From: Saccharopolyspora gregorii
GTDB taxonomy: Bacteria > Actinomycetota > Actinomycetes > Mycobacteriales > Pseudonocardiaceae
NCBI RefSeq assembly: GCF_024734405.1
Contig: NZ_CP059556.1
Span: forward strand, 1 to 64,000
Direction: 5' to 3'
Length of the DNA: 64,000 bases
The position numbers and the translations under genes are program-made. The first letter of the stretch is position 1. Each line of letters begins with the position of its first letter. Shown piece after piece: positions 12,871 to 21,181 of this stretch. The notes below the pieces were generated by a model that had not been told where the DNA came from, did no database searches, and saw only the letters and a program-made list of their open reading frames with translations.

Positions 12871-13677
12871 GTGACATCTTCCGAGAAGCCGGAGCGTCCG
12901 GACGGGCACCCGGGTGACCAGGATGCCGAACCGACCAACGGCCAGAACTCCCAGCACACCTCGGTGATGACCGGGCAGACCGCTGCGACCGGGGGCGACG
13001 ACGACACGTCGGCCGCGTCCGACGGCAACGGCGAGGCGAGCTCGAAGCCGAACGGTTCGGAGACCTTCGAGGGCGCCGAGGCGCCGCCGCCGTGGCAGCG
13101 CACCGGTGCCGGGGCCGGCAGCGCCGACGGCGGTGCCGAAGCCCAGCCCGGTTTCGACACCGCGCAGACCCAGGGGATCCCGAAGCCCGGGCACGACCAG
13201 GAGACGGTCCGCACCGAGATCCCGAAGCAGGGAGCGGACGGCCGCACCGCGGTGAACTTCGGCGCGGCTGCTCGGCCGGGCGCGCAGTCCACCAGCGCCC
13301 GCCGGCCCAGCAGGGGACCGCGGCGGGCGAGCCTCCAGGTCAAGCGGCTCGACCCGTGGTCGGTGCTGAAGCTGGCCCTGGTGCTCAGCGTGGCGATGTT
13401 CTTCGTCTGGATGATCGCGGTCGCCGTGCTCTACGGGGTGCTCGACGGCATGGGCGTGTGGGACTCGCTGAACGGCACGTTCACCGAGCTCACCTCGCCG
13501 GAGGACGCCGCCAGCGAAGAGCTGATCAGCGCGGGCCGCGTGTTCGGCGTCGCCTCCATCATCGGGGCGATCAACATCGTGCTGTTCACGGCGCTGGCGA
13601 CGGTGAGCGCGTTCATCTACAACGTGGCCGCCGACTTCGCCGGGGGCGTGGAAGTCACGCTGTCCGAGCGGGAGTGA
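12871..13677 (+). CDS. DUF3566 membrane protein
   Basis: A 268-residue protein with a disordered, acidic and Gly/Pro-rich first half and a C-terminal DUF3566 domain (VKRLDPWSVLKLALVLSVAMFFVWMI start, here abbreviated in sense). Two membrane segments lie at about 169-192 and 228-252. The gene always sits just after gyrA in this phylum (the Rv0007 position in Mycobacterium tuberculosis). Its exact function is not established. It starts with GTG 33 bp after gyrA and is probably co-transcribed with it. Confidence 0.88.
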   Translation: MTSSEKPERPDGHPGDQDAEPTNGQNSQHTSVMTGQTAATGGDDDTSAASDGNGEASSKPNGSETFEGAEAPPPWQRTGAGAGSADGGAEAQPGFDTAQTQGIPKPGHDQETVRTEIPKQGADGRTAVNFGAAARPGAQSTSARRPSRGPRRASLQVKRLDPWSVLKLALVLSVAMFFVWMIAVAVLYGVLDGMGVWDSLNGTFTELTSPEDAASEELISAGRVFGVASIIGAINIVLFTALATVSAFIYNVAADFAGGVEVTLSERE

Positions 13678-13684
13678 CCGGTCC

Positions 13685-13714
13685 GGGGTGGCGGTCGGGA
13701 CCGGCCGCCACCCC
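13685..13714 (+). terminator. Terminator after the gyrA operon
   Basis: GGGGTGGCGG (13685-13694) pairs perfectly with CCGCCACCCC (13705-13714) eight bases after the DUF3566 stop codon. There is no clear U-tract, as is common in high-GC actinobacteria. Confidence 0.65.
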
Positions 13715-13772
13715 GCCGGGACCCCCCTGCGTGGACTCGCACGGGCGTCGTGTAATCTTCGAGTCACACCAA

Positions 13773-13846
13773 GGGCCTATAGCTCAGGCGGTTAGAGCGC
13801 TTCGCTGATAACGAAGAGGTCGAAGGTTCAAGTCCTTCTAGGCCCA
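13773..13846 (+). tRNA. ileT: tRNA-Ile (GAT)
   Basis: A complete 74-nt cloverleaf with acceptor GGGCCTA/TAGGCCC, D-arm AGCTCAGGCGGTTAGAGC, anticodon loop CTGATAA and T-loop GTTCAAGTC. The anticodon GAT reads isoleucine. CCA is not encoded. Position after gyrA is conserved in actinobacteria. Confidence 0.96.
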
Positions 13847-13919
13847 CCCTTCCTGTTCAAGGATGTTCTCCCGATTGCCCGCGGTTCCGCGGGTGCCCCG
13901 TTCTAGGAGGCGACCGGAA

Positions 13920-14039
13920 ATGAAGAAGCTTCTCGCACTCGCCGTCGTTGCCGGTGCCGTTCTGTTCGTCGTCCGCCGCAACCGCGCCGCCAAGGCCGAG
14001 GCCGACCTCTGGCGCGAGGCCACCGCCGGCGAGGTGTGA
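13920..14039 (+). CDS. DLW-39 family micro-protein
   Basis: A 39-residue protein beginning MKKLLALAVVAGAVLFVVRR, with one N-terminal membrane segment followed by a basic, Ala/Glu-rich tail containing the family DLW motif (AEADLWREATAGEV). It matches the DLW-39 family, named for its length and motif, whose genes lie between the tRNA-Ile and tRNA-Ala genes near the actinobacterial origin. AGGAGG lies about 10 bases before the ATG. Its function is unknown. Confidence 0.88.
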   Translation: MKKLLALAVVAGAVLFVVRRNRAAKAEADLWREATAGEV

Positions 14040-14141
14040 GCCGAACTCCGGCTCGCCCGGCCGCCGTGCGGTAGCCCGGCCGAACCCCCGCTGCGGAGTT
14101 CGGCCCGAGGGAGCCGGCGGCCAGGTGCCGAAGCGCCGAAC

Positions 14142-14214
14142 GGGGACGTAGCTCAATTGGCAGAGCACCGCCTTTGCAAGGCGGGGGTTAGGGGTTCGAT
14201 TCCCCTCGTCTCCA
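14142..14214 (+). tRNA. alaT: tRNA-Ala (TGC)
   Basis: A complete 73-nt cloverleaf with acceptor GGGGACG/CGTCTCC (one G-U pair), D-arm AGCTCAATTGGCAGAGC, anticodon loop TTTGCAA and T-loop GTTCGATTC. The anticodon TGC reads alanine. CCA is not encoded. It pairs with the tRNA-Ile gene upstream in the usual order. Confidence 0.96.
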
Positions 14215-14227
14215 CTCCGAGATCGGG

Positions 14228-14251
14228 AACGCCCCGCTTACGCGGGGCGTT
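14228..14251 (+). terminator. Terminator after tRNA-Ala
   Basis: AACGCCCCGC and GCGGGGCGTT form a perfect 10-bp stem with a four-base loop, followed by TTCG. Confidence 0.85.
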
Positions 14252-14274
14252 TCGCATTGTCTCGCCGTCTTGTC

Positions 14275-14652
14275 CTTGGGGGAGCGACTCCCCCAAGCCC
14301 CCGGTGGTCGGCTTTCGACGGCTTCTGCCCTTGAGGAGCGTTCCTGGCCTGGTCGTCGACCAGCGGTTCGGTGCTCGAGCGAGCTCCCGCAACTTCCACC
14401 TCGTAAGACCAGGTCATGCACCTGGTCCCTTTTCATGACCCGGCCTGGGCACGCACGGCCGCCCGTGCGTTACGAGGTGGAACAGAACAGATGTCCCCGC
14501 CGGGCTGGCAGACCAACAGGATGGGGCTGTGCGCGGCAGCTGCGTCCGGGCACGTCCCCATCCTGTCGACCTCCACAACGGTCAAGAGCTGGTGCCAAGG
14601 GTACGAACTCGGCGGCGCGGTGACGCCAGATGCCGAACCCTTGACACCAGCT
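14275..14652. other. Intergenic region built of consecutive hairpins
   Basis: No gene is seen between tRNA-Ala and dacB. The DNA holds: a 10-bp hairpin (14275-14284/14288-14297); a six-base hairpin CTGGTC/GACCAG near 14350; a 13-bp perfect outer stem (14394-14406/14470-14482) enclosing two further perfect hairpins of 8 bp (14407-14427) and 7 bp (14452-14469); an 11-bp stem (14516-14526/14556-14566); and a 16-bp stem with one mismatch (14587-14602/14637-14652). The 14394-14482 block would fold as a three-way junction. This could be a structured RNA or palindromic repeats. Nothing known to me matches. Confidence 0.8.
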
Positions 14653-14668
14653 GGTCAGTCACTCTTGG

Positions 14669-16222
14669 TCAGCAGGACTTGATCCAAGAGCATTCCAAGC
14701 CCGAATCAGCGCCCGCGGCCGGAACGATCTTCCTGAGCACGGTGGCCGGGCGGCGCGATTGTTCGTCCGCGCCCGAGTGCTCGGCCAGCCGCACGGCGAT
14801 CGCGTCTTGGAGATCGGTCGGCGCAGCGTCCCGGTAGTCGTTGAAGATCACCGAGAACACCAGCGGACGCCCGTTCGCGGCGGTGACGTAGCCGGAGAGC
14901 GCGGTCGCACCGGTGAGTGAGCCGGTCTTCGCGTGCACGTTGCCCGCGGCCGCCGTGTCACCCATCCGGTTGCGCAGCGTGCCGCCGACCAACTCGTCCG
15001 GTTCTCCCGCCACTGGCAGCGCTGCGTGGAAATCCGCGAACCACGGGCGTTGCCCTGCGTTGTCCAGCAACAACGTCAACTGCTCCGGCGAGACTTCGTC
15101 CATCGGCGAGAGCCCGGAGCCGTCGACGAGGTGCAGTGCCGCTGGATCCAACCCGAGCCCGGCGAGCCGCTCGGTGATCACCTCGATGCCCGCGGGCCAC
15201 GAGCCCTCGCCGCGAGCTTGCCTGCCCATCGCCTTCGTCAGCACCTCGGCGTGACCGTTGTTGCTCAGCTTCAGGAACGGGGTGAGCAGCTCGCGCAGCG
15301 GCATCGACTCGTGTTCGGCGAGTACGTCCGCGTCCGCCGGAACCACGCCGGAACCGGTTTCGGCGACCTCGACGCCGTGCGCGCGGAGTGCGCGGGCGAA
15401 CACGTCCCCTGCGTAGGCGGTGGGGTCGGGGACGGTGGTGAGTTCCTCCACCGGCTCGGAGCCCGCGGGCAACGAGCCCGACACGATGACCCGGTCGCTG
15501 CCCTGCTCGCGAGTCACCTGCAAGGTCGAAGGCGAATCGGGCTGCCCGGTCGTGGCCTGCACGTCGAGCCGCACGGCGTCGGTCGCGGGCTCCGTTTCGA
15601 CTTGAACCGGGGCGCCCACCGGCGTCGGGGACACGCGCAGCTGGACGGTGCCGGCGTCGAAGTCCTCGTTCGGGGCGACCGTCAGCGCCGAGATCGGGGC
15701 CGCGTAGGGGTACGGCTCGTCGGCCGGGTCCCAGCCGGTGCCCAGCCGCACGTTGTCGAACCACGTGTCATCGGTCAGCAACCGGCCCTGCACGGTCCGC
15801 ACGCCGGACGCCGCGACCTGTTCGGCCAGCCGGTCGTAATCGGCGGGCCGCATCGTCGGATCACCAGTGCCGCGCAGGTACAGGTCACCGCGCAGCACGG
15901 ATCCGTCTCGCGGCGCGGCGGCCTGCACCTGGGTGTTGAACCGGTAGTCCGGGCCCAGTTCCTCCAGGGCCGCCGCCGAGGTGAGCAGCTTCGCGTTCGA
16001 GGCAGGTGTCACCGGCGCCTCGGCCTGCTTGTCGTAGAGCACCTCATCGGTCTCCGGATCCCGCACCACCACTCCCGCATGGGCATCGGTCAGGCGTGGA
16101 TCGGCCAGGATCTTGTCCAGATCACCCCGTAGCGCATCGGCTTCGGCCGAAGCCGATGCGATCGGTGCGGAAGTCACCGGCCCGACGACGAAGCCGAGCA
16201 GTAACAGAACTAGAACGGACAC
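14669..16222 (-). CDS. dacB: D-alanyl-D-alanine carboxypeptidase/endopeptidase (PBP4, peptidase S13)
   Basis: A low-molecular-weight penicillin-binding protein that trims or cleaves peptidoglycan peptides outside the membrane. The 517-residue product has a signal peptide (SVLVLLLLGFVVGPVTSA, cleavage near ASA-EAD) and the three S13 motifs: SNAK in TPASNAKLLTSAAAL, SNN in LKLSNNGHAEVLTKAMG, and KTG in HAKTGSLTGATALSGY. GTG 16222 is chosen because it places the signal peptide at the N-terminus. An AAGGAGG lies upstream but about 16 bases away, so the start is not certain. The frame continues open for 87 codons upstream without similarity. It is a single gene reading toward the hairpin region. 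Confidence 0.9.
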   Translation of the reverse strand: MSVLVLLLLGFVVGPVTSAPIASASAEADALRGDLDKILADPRLTDAHAGVVVRDPETDEVLYDKQAEAPVTPASNAKLLTSAAALEELGPDYRFNTQVQAAAPRDGSVLRGDLYLRGTGDPTMRPADYDRLAEQVAASGVRTVQGRLLTDDTWFDNVRLGTGWDPADEPYPYAAPISALTVAPNEDFDAGTVQLRVSPTPVGAPVQVETEPATDAVRLDVQATTGQPDSPSTLQVTREQGSDRVIVSGSLPAGSEPVEELTTVPDPTAYAGDVFARALRAHGVEVAETGSGVVPADADVLAEHESMPLRELLTPFLKLSNNGHAEVLTKAMGRQARGEGSWPAGIEVITERLAGLGLDPAALHLVDGSGLSPMDEVSPEQLTLLLDNAGQRPWFADFHAALPVAGEPDELVGGTLRNRMGDTAAAGNVHAKTGSLTGATALSGYVTAANGRPLVFSVIFNDYRDAAPTDLQDAIAVRLAEHSGADEQSRRPATVLRKIVPAAGADSGLECSWIKSC

Positions 16223-17150
16223 CCATCGACGCCTCGCGCCTCCTTGCTCGTTGGGTTGGCGGGGTTGACGGCAGACGCCGGTCCGGACGGTGAGCAGGGT
16301 GCGCGGTTCTCGCGGGACTGCGTACCGGGTCCGGCCGGCGTGGGAGCTTGTGGTCGTAGCTGCATGTGGCGGTACCGGCCCGTCGTCCCGGCGGCCACCG
16401 AGATGATGCGGTCCGAGGCCCTGTTCGAGTTCGTCACCGGCTTTCGGCCAGTTCCACGAGCTCACGCGGGCTGGTGGTGTCATCCAGGCCGGAGATTCGG
16501 TAGTCGGTGCGCTGGGGATCGCCGTGCGTCATGCGGACACCCCTCGCGGAGGCGGACCGCCGTCCTCATGGCGAGCCTTGTCGCGGTTGGCCGGGCCACG
16601 TGCGCAGGGCCCACCGCGAGTGCATCGCTGCGGTGGGATTTCCACGGATCCCTCTCATGCCAGTGCGCCTCGACGACAGCGAACTGGCCGATATTCCGCC
16701 GACATCGACCAGACGGCGTTCGCCTCAGCTCTGCAAGTCGTGCGTCGCCGATCCTGGCATGGCGATCCCCCCATATCTCAGCGAACACCACGACCAAAGG
16801 GAGAACTCGCATTAACGCCCTCCGGCGTCACCGAACGATCACGACAGCATGATCAATACCGAGCGCAGCCCCCACTCGGAGGGAGGAATGAATCGGGTTC
16901 TGCCTGTGGGTCTCGACTTTCCCGAGCGTCGTTTTTCTGAAGGGGTGACTCCCCGCAGATCCGCAACGGGGCGAGGTCGTGTTTTCCTCGGCAGGCGCTG
17001 GTGTTGACCGAGCGGTTCGGTCCATGGGGCCAGGCAGTGGGTTTTCGGTGAGTGGAAGGGGTGGCGTTGTGGCGGGTGAGCCGGCGGGCACGATGCGTCG
17101 GCAGCAGGTGTGAGGTCGATTACCTGATCAACCGTCGAAGGGGGCCTGGC
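16223..17150. other. Long gap between dacB and the MFS gene
   Basis: These 928 bp separate two divergent genes. Codon and base use is less extreme than in neighbours, especially 16650-17000, where GC is lower. Apart from a possible 32-residue peptide on the minus strand, I see no gene I can support. It must contain the promoters of dacB and the MFS gene, but I could not place them. Confidence 0.5.
16434..16532 (-). CDS. Possible 32-residue peptide
   Basis: An ATG-initiated frame beginning MTHGDPQRTDYRISGLDD and ending LVELAESR, with GAGGGG seven bases before the ATG. The composition is acidic and polar with no membrane segment. It could be a genuine small protein or a remnant of a longer gene. 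I do not recognise it. Confidence 0.3.
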   Translation of the reverse strand: MTHGDPQRTDYRISGLDDTTSPRELVELAESR

Positions 17151-18371
17151 GTGGCTACCGGAACCGGCGCCGGACGTGTCGCTCACGCCGGGTGGGTGGT
17201 ACCGCTGTGCTGGAGCGCGGTGCTGCTCGACGGGTTCGACCTGGTGGTGCTGGGCAGCGTGCTGCCGGTGCTGCTCGACCAGGGGCAGTGGGGGCTCACC
17301 CCGGCGACGGCCTCGCTCGCGTCCACCGCCGGGCTGCTCGGGATGGCGATCGGGGCGCTGGGCTTCGGCACCGTCACCGACGTGATCGGCCGCCGCACCG
17401 CGCTGATGGTGTCCGTCGCCGGCTTCTCGCTGCTCACCGCGCTGTGCGCGGTGGCGCCCTCGTTGCTGGTGTTCGGGGTGCTGCGGTTCCTCGCCGGGCT
17501 CGGTCTCGGCGGCTGCGTGCCGACCGCGATCGCGCTGGTCACCGAGCACGCGCGGCCCGGCCGCAACGGTGCCGCCAGCACCACGATCATGACCGGGTAC
17601 CACGTGGGCGCGATCCTCACCGCCGTGCTCGGCATCCTGGTGCTGCCCGCGCTGGGCTGGCGGTCGATGTTCCTGTTCGGCGCGGCGCCCGCGCTGGTGC
17701 TGGTCCCGCTGATGGTGCGGTACCTGCCCGAGTCGGAGTCGTTCCGGCGTTCGGCGACGGCGGGAGCCGGGGTGCGCGGTGGGCTGGACACCGTCGCGGG
17801 CCTGTTCCGCGGCGGGTTCGCGCGCAGCACGCTGGCGTTCTGGGCGGCCTCGTTCATGGGCCTGCTGCTGGTGTACGGCCTCAACACCTGGCTGCCGGAG
17901 ATCATGCGGGTGGCCGGTTATCCGCTGGGGGCGGCGCTGGGACTGCTGCTCGCGCTGAACCTGGGCGCGGTGTTCGGGCTCGTCGTCGCCGGGTTCGTGG
18001 CGGACCGGGCCGGGATCAGGACGGTGACGATCGGCTGGTTCCTCGCGGCCGCGGTGTTCCTCGCCGCGCTCAGCATCCGGTTGCCGGAGGCCGGTGTGTA
18101 CGCGGCGGTCTTCGTCGCGGGCAGCTTCGTGTTCAGCGCGCAGGTGCTGGTGTACGCGTTCATCGGCCGCGCCTACCCGGCGGAGACCAGGGCCACCGGG
18201 CTCGGCTGGTCCGCGGGTGTGGGGCGCATCGGCGCGATTTGCGGGCCGCTGCTCGGTGGGGCGCTGCTCACCGCGGGTATCGCGTACCCGTGGGGCTTCT
18301 ACGCGTACGCGGCCGTCGGGGTGCTGGGAGCGCTCGGCATCGCCCTGGTGCGGGCGCCGGGACGCGGGTGA
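17151..18371 (+). CDS. MFS transporter, aromatic-acid/sugar-acid:H+ symporter type
   Basis: A 406-residue major facilitator with 12 predicted membrane segments. The N-terminal segment LLDGFDLVVLGSVLPVLLDQ carries the GFD motif of the aromatic acid:H+ symporter (AAHS) family. The loop 2-3 motif is GFGTVTDVIGRRTALMVS, a G-x3-D-x2-GRR/K type. Substrate cannot be told from sequence; benzoate-like or other small organic acids are typical of the family. GTG 17151 follows AAGGGGG at a good distance. It stands alone and ends at a bidirectional hairpin. Confidence 0.82.
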   Translation: MATGTGAGRVAHAGWVVPLCWSAVLLDGFDLVVLGSVLPVLLDQGQWGLTPATASLASTAGLLGMAIGALGFGTVTDVIGRRTALMVSVAGFSLLTALCAVAPSLLVFGVLRFLAGLGLGGCVPTAIALVTEHARPGRNGAASTTIMTGYHVGAILTAVLGILVLPALGWRSMFLFGAAPALVLVPLMVRYLPESESFRRSATAGAGVRGGLDTVAGLFRGGFARSTLAFWAASFMGLLLVYGLNTWLPEIMRVAGYPLGAALGLLLALNLGAVFGLVVAGFVADRAGIRTVTIGWFLAAAVFLAALSIRLPEAGVYAAVFVAGSFVFSAQVLVYAFIGRAYPAETRATGLGWSAGVGRIGAICGPLLGGALLTAGIAYPWGFYAYAAVGVLGALGIALVRAPGRG

Positions 18372-18373
18372 GC

Positions 18374-18401
18374 GGTGGCGCCGCTCCCGCACGGCGCCAC
18401 C
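18374..18401. terminator. Bidirectional terminator
   Basis: GGTGGCGCCG pairs with CGGCGCCACC (perfect 10 bp, 8-base loop) between the convergent MFS and SRPBCC genes. Confidence 0.7.
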
Positions 18402-18409
18402 GGTGCTGC

Positions 18410-18910
18410 TCAGCCCTGCTCGGCGGCCTTCTTGATGCCGTCCACGGTCTGGCGCAGCGCGTCCTTCAGCTGCGCGGTGCGGGTCTCGACGAACTGGGCG
18501 CCGCCGTCCTCCTGCTGGGAGAGGAACTCCTGGATCGGCGCGGTCAGCGCCTGCAACACGTACCGCTGGGTGAGCCGGGAACCCGAGCCCTCCGGCTCGA
18601 TCTCGAAGGACCACACGGAGTTGTCGGGCCGCTCCGAACCGGACAGCACGCCGAACGCGAAGCGGCGGTCTTGCTCGGCGACGAGCACCTCGCACTCGCT
18701 GGACCAGGTGCGTTCGCCGTTGTCGTTGTCCCCGCGGAACCGGGAGCCGACCGCACCGGGCGTGCCGGACAGCCATTCACCGCCGGTGCTCTCCGGGCTC
18801 CACTCGCCGTACCGGGTGATGTCGCTGATCAGCGGGTAGATCCGTTCCGGCGGTGCGGCGACGGAGGTCGAGTGCTGCAGGTCCAACCGGGGGGTGTCGT
18901 CATGAGTCAC
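18410..18910 (-). CDS. SRPBCC (START-like) family protein
   Basis: A 166-residue protein of the polyketide cyclase/dehydrase-type START fold, a hydrophobic-cavity fold that binds lipids or small hydrophobic ligands. The typical opening QHSTSVAAPPERIYPLISDITRYGEWSPE and the RFRGDNDNG and SRLTQRYV strands are seen. A charged C-terminal helix follows. The GTG at 18910 is chosen because it lies just before the conserved first strand; the frame is open 22 codons further upstream. The ligand is unknown. Confidence 0.75.
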   Translation of the reverse strand: MTHDDTPRLDLQHSTSVAAPPERIYPLISDITRYGEWSPESTGGEWLSGTPGAVGSRFRGDNDNGERTWSSECEVLVAEQDRRFAFGVLSGSERPDNSVWSFEIEPEGSGSRLTQRYVLQALTAPIQEFLSQQEDGGAQFVETRTAQLKDALRQTVDGIKKAAEQG

Positions 18911-18994
18911 TAGATCGACAGTACCCCGTACGGGTGGTGCGTGGAGCCGTGAACGCGGCGGCGCCCCGGAGGGCACCGCCGCGTCGGCACGTGC

Positions 18995-19579
18995 TCAGCG
19001 GTCCGCGTCGGGACGCGCGTCGGGGTTGCGGGAGAGCCCGTCCTCGTGGGTCGGGAAGTCCTCGGCCTCGGCGATCGGCAGCTCCTCCGGGCGGCGCGAC
19101 AGCGCCACCACGGCCACCCCGCCCAGCGCGGCCAGCACCAGCAGCACCCACGGCCACTTGCGGCGCGACTTCGGTGCCGGGTCGATGCGGGCCGCGAGCT
19201 CCTTGCGCGCCTGGTCGGCGTTCTTCGCGAGCTCCTTGCGGGCTTGCTCGGCGTTCTTCGCCAGCCGCTTGCGCGACTTCGCGGTCTTCTTGTCCCAATC
19301 CTTGCGGGTCTTCTCCCACTGCTTGCGGGCCTTGCGGCCGCGCTCGGCGAGGTCATCGCGGGAGAGCCCGGTGGCCTTCTGGGCGAGCAGCTCCGGCAGG
19401 TGCTCCGGGGCCAGGCCCCGCTCGGTCAGCTCCTGTTCCGCGCGGGCGATCGCCTGCTTGGTCGCCGTGCGACCGTACTTGCCCGCTCGGACGGCACCTT
19501 CGCGCGCGGTGCGCACCCCCGTGCCGACCGCCCTGCCCACGTTCTCACCAGTTCGGGCCATCGCCTCCACCTCGTCCAT
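18995..19579 (-). CDS. Lys/Arg-rich coiled-coil protein with one C-terminal membrane segment
   Basis: A 194-residue protein I cannot assign. Residues 1-135 are helical and strongly basic, with an Ala/Lys/Glu heptad-like stretch (about 80-130) that includes the near-repeat KRLAKNAEQARKELAK. One membrane segment lies at 143-160 and is followed by an acidic tail. The ATG is preceded by GGAGG. It is transcribed divergently from the cyclophilin gene. It may be a membrane-anchored, nucleic-acid or envelope-associated protein; that is only inference. Confidence 0.75.
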   Translation of the reverse strand: MDEVEAMARTGENVGRAVGTGVRTAREGAVRAGKYGRTATKQAIARAEQELTERGLAPEHLPELLAQKATGLSRDDLAERGRKARKQWEKTRKDWDKKTAKSRKRLAKNAEQARKELAKNADQARKELAARIDPAPKSRRKWPWVLLVLAALGGVAVVALSRRPEELPIAEAEDFPTHEDGLSRNPDARPDADR

Positions 19580-19705
19580 CGTGTGCCTCCTTGGCCGGCG
19601 TTCACCGGTCGTCCTGCCGTGCCGAACCGTATCCGGCACGCGACGATCACCACCAATACTGCACCCAGGCACGTGGTTCCCGCTTTCCGATGGCAGGATG
19701 GGTGC

Positions 19706-20260
19706 GTGGCTGAAGACAACGGATCGCTCGTCGGGAAGACCGTGACCGCGACCCTGCACACCTCGCAGGGCGACATCCGGATCAACCTCTTCCCGAACCA
19801 GGCGCCGAAAACGGTGGGCAACTTCGTGGGGCTCGCCGAAGGGACCAAGGAGTACACGAGCCCGAACGCCCGCGGTGAGCGTTCCGGCCCGTTCTACGAC
19901 GGCGTGATCTTCCACCGGGTCATCGACGGCTTCATGATCCAGACCGGGGACCCGACCGGCACCGGCCGTGGCGGCCCCGGGTACGAGTTCGTCGACGAGT
20001 TCCACCCGGAGCTGCAGTTCGACAAGCCGTACGTGCTGGGCATGGCCAACCCGGGCCGGCCGAACATGAACGGTTCGCAGTTCTTCATCACGGTCGCGCG
20101 CACGCCGCACCTGAACTACAAGCACACCATCTTCGGCGAGGTCGCCGACCAGGAGTCCCGCGAGGTCGTGGACGCCATCGCGCACACCGCGACCGGCGCG
20201 CAGGACCGCCCGCTCACCGACATCGTCATCGAGAAGGTCTCCGTGGAGCTCGGCGAGTGA
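19706..20260 (+). CDS. ppiA: Peptidyl-prolyl cis-trans isomerase (cyclophilin)
   Basis: It accelerates proline isomerisation during protein folding. The 184-residue cytoplasmic protein has the cyclophilin motifs FHRVIDGFMIQTGDP and NGSQFFIT, and no signal peptide. GTG 19706 follows AGGATGGG. The rhomboid gene starts one base after its stop codon, so the two are probably co-translated. The same pair occurs near the origin of many actinobacteria. Confidence 0.94.
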   Translation: MAEDNGSLVGKTVTATLHTSQGDIRINLFPNQAPKTVGNFVGLAEGTKEYTSPNARGERSGPFYDGVIFHRVIDGFMIQTGDPTGTGRGGPGYEFVDEFHPELQFDKPYVLGMANPGRPNMNGSQFFITVARTPHLNYKHTIFGEVADQESREVVDAIAHTATGAQDRPLTDIVIEKVSVELGE

Positions 20261-20261
20261 C

Positions 20262-21170
20262 ATGAGCGTTCCACCCGGTCAACCGGCCGGTCCGGAGGAA
20301 GCGGCGCCCCTGCCCGGGTGCGCCCGCCACCCGGACCGGCCGACCGGGCTGCGCTGCACGCGCTGCGAGCGCCCGGCCTGCCCGGACTGCCTCCGCGAGG
20401 CCTCCGTCGGCTACCACTGCGTGGACTGCCTGGCGCAGAGCTCCCGCGGCGGCCGGGAGGCCATGACCGTCGCCGGGGCGCGGATCAACGCGAAGCCCGT
20501 CGTGGTGCCGGTGCTGATCGTGCTGAACGTGCTGGCGTTCGCCGCGATGGCGTTCCAGGCGGGCAGCATCCAGAACAACGCGGCCTCCGAGGTCTTCTAC
20601 CAGTTCTCGCTGTGGCCGGTGGGCGTCGCGGGCGGGCAGTGGATCCGCCTGCTGAGCTCCGGTTTCCTGCACATCGGTCCGATCCACCTGCTGATGAACA
20701 TGGTGGCGTTGTGGATCATCGGGCGGGACCTGGAGACGGTGCTCGGGCGGTTGCGCTTCACCGCCGTCTACTTCCTGTCGCTGCTCGGCGGCAGCGCGCT
20801 GGTGTTCCTGCTCGGCGCCGCGGACCAGCCGGTCGCCGGTGCGTCCGGTGCGGTCTACGGGCTGATGGGCGGAATCGCGATCGCGGCGCTGCGGCTGAAG
20901 GTGAGCCTGCGGCCGGTGCTCATCGTGATCGCCCTGAACATCGTGCTGAGCATCTCCATCCCGGGCATCTCGCTGCTCGGGCACCTCGGCGGGCTGGCGC
21001 TGGGCGCGGCCGCGACGGCGGCGCTGGTGTACGCGCCGCGGGAGCGCCGGGTGCCGGTGCAGGCCGCGGCGCTCGGCGGACTGCTGCTCCTGCTGGTCGT
21101 CGTGGTGGTGACGCGGGACCTGTCGATGGGCCCGATCCACTGCATCGCCGACCGCTGCTTCGGCGGCTGA
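20262..21170 (+). CDS. Rhomboid-family intramembrane serine protease
   Basis: A 302-residue membrane protease with the catalytic dyad serine in GASGAVYG (S195) and histidine in GHLGGLALG (H241). An N-terminal cysteine-rich zinc-type module (about 17-52, CXXHP...CXXCXXPXCPDCL...HCVDC) precedes six to seven membrane segments. HLLMNMVALW provides the conserved loop-1/TM2 histidine and asparagine. Rhomboids cut transmembrane substrates; the natural substrate is unknown. The gene overlaps its terminator hairpin and converges on the PH-domain gene. Confidence 0.92.
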   Translation: MSVPPGQPAGPEEAAPLPGCARHPDRPTGLRCTRCERPACPDCLREASVGYHCVDCLAQSSRGGREAMTVAGARINAKPVVVPVLIVLNVLAFAAMAFQAGSIQNNAASEVFYQFSLWPVGVAGGQWIRLLSSGFLHIGPIHLLMNMVALWIIGRDLETVLGRLRFTAVYFLSLLGGSALVFLLGAADQPVAGASGAVYGLMGGIAIAALRLKVSLRPVLIVIALNIVLSISIPGISLLGHLGGLALGAAATAALVYAPRERRVPVQAAALGGLLLLLVVVVVTRDLSMGPIHCIADRCFGG

Positions 21171-21181
21171 ACGTCAGCCGC
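21163..21181. terminator. Compact hairpin across two stop codons
   Basis: GCGGCTGA and TCAGCCGC form a perfect 8-bp stem with loop ACG. The stem includes the rhomboid stop (21168-21170) and the inverse stop of the convergent PH-domain gene (21174-21176), so one hairpin can serve both strands. Confidence 0.6.

Noticed and set aside
14394-14482. The 13-bp inverted repeat as an integron attC site
   Set aside because: The terminal bases do not fit RYYYAAC...GTTRRRY, no integrase is near, and the internal layout is two nested hairpins instead of spaced L boxes.
14142-14668. Integrated element at tRNA-Ala or tRNA-Leu
   Set aside because: No integrase, no duplicated tRNA 3' end and no phage-type gene near either tRNA.
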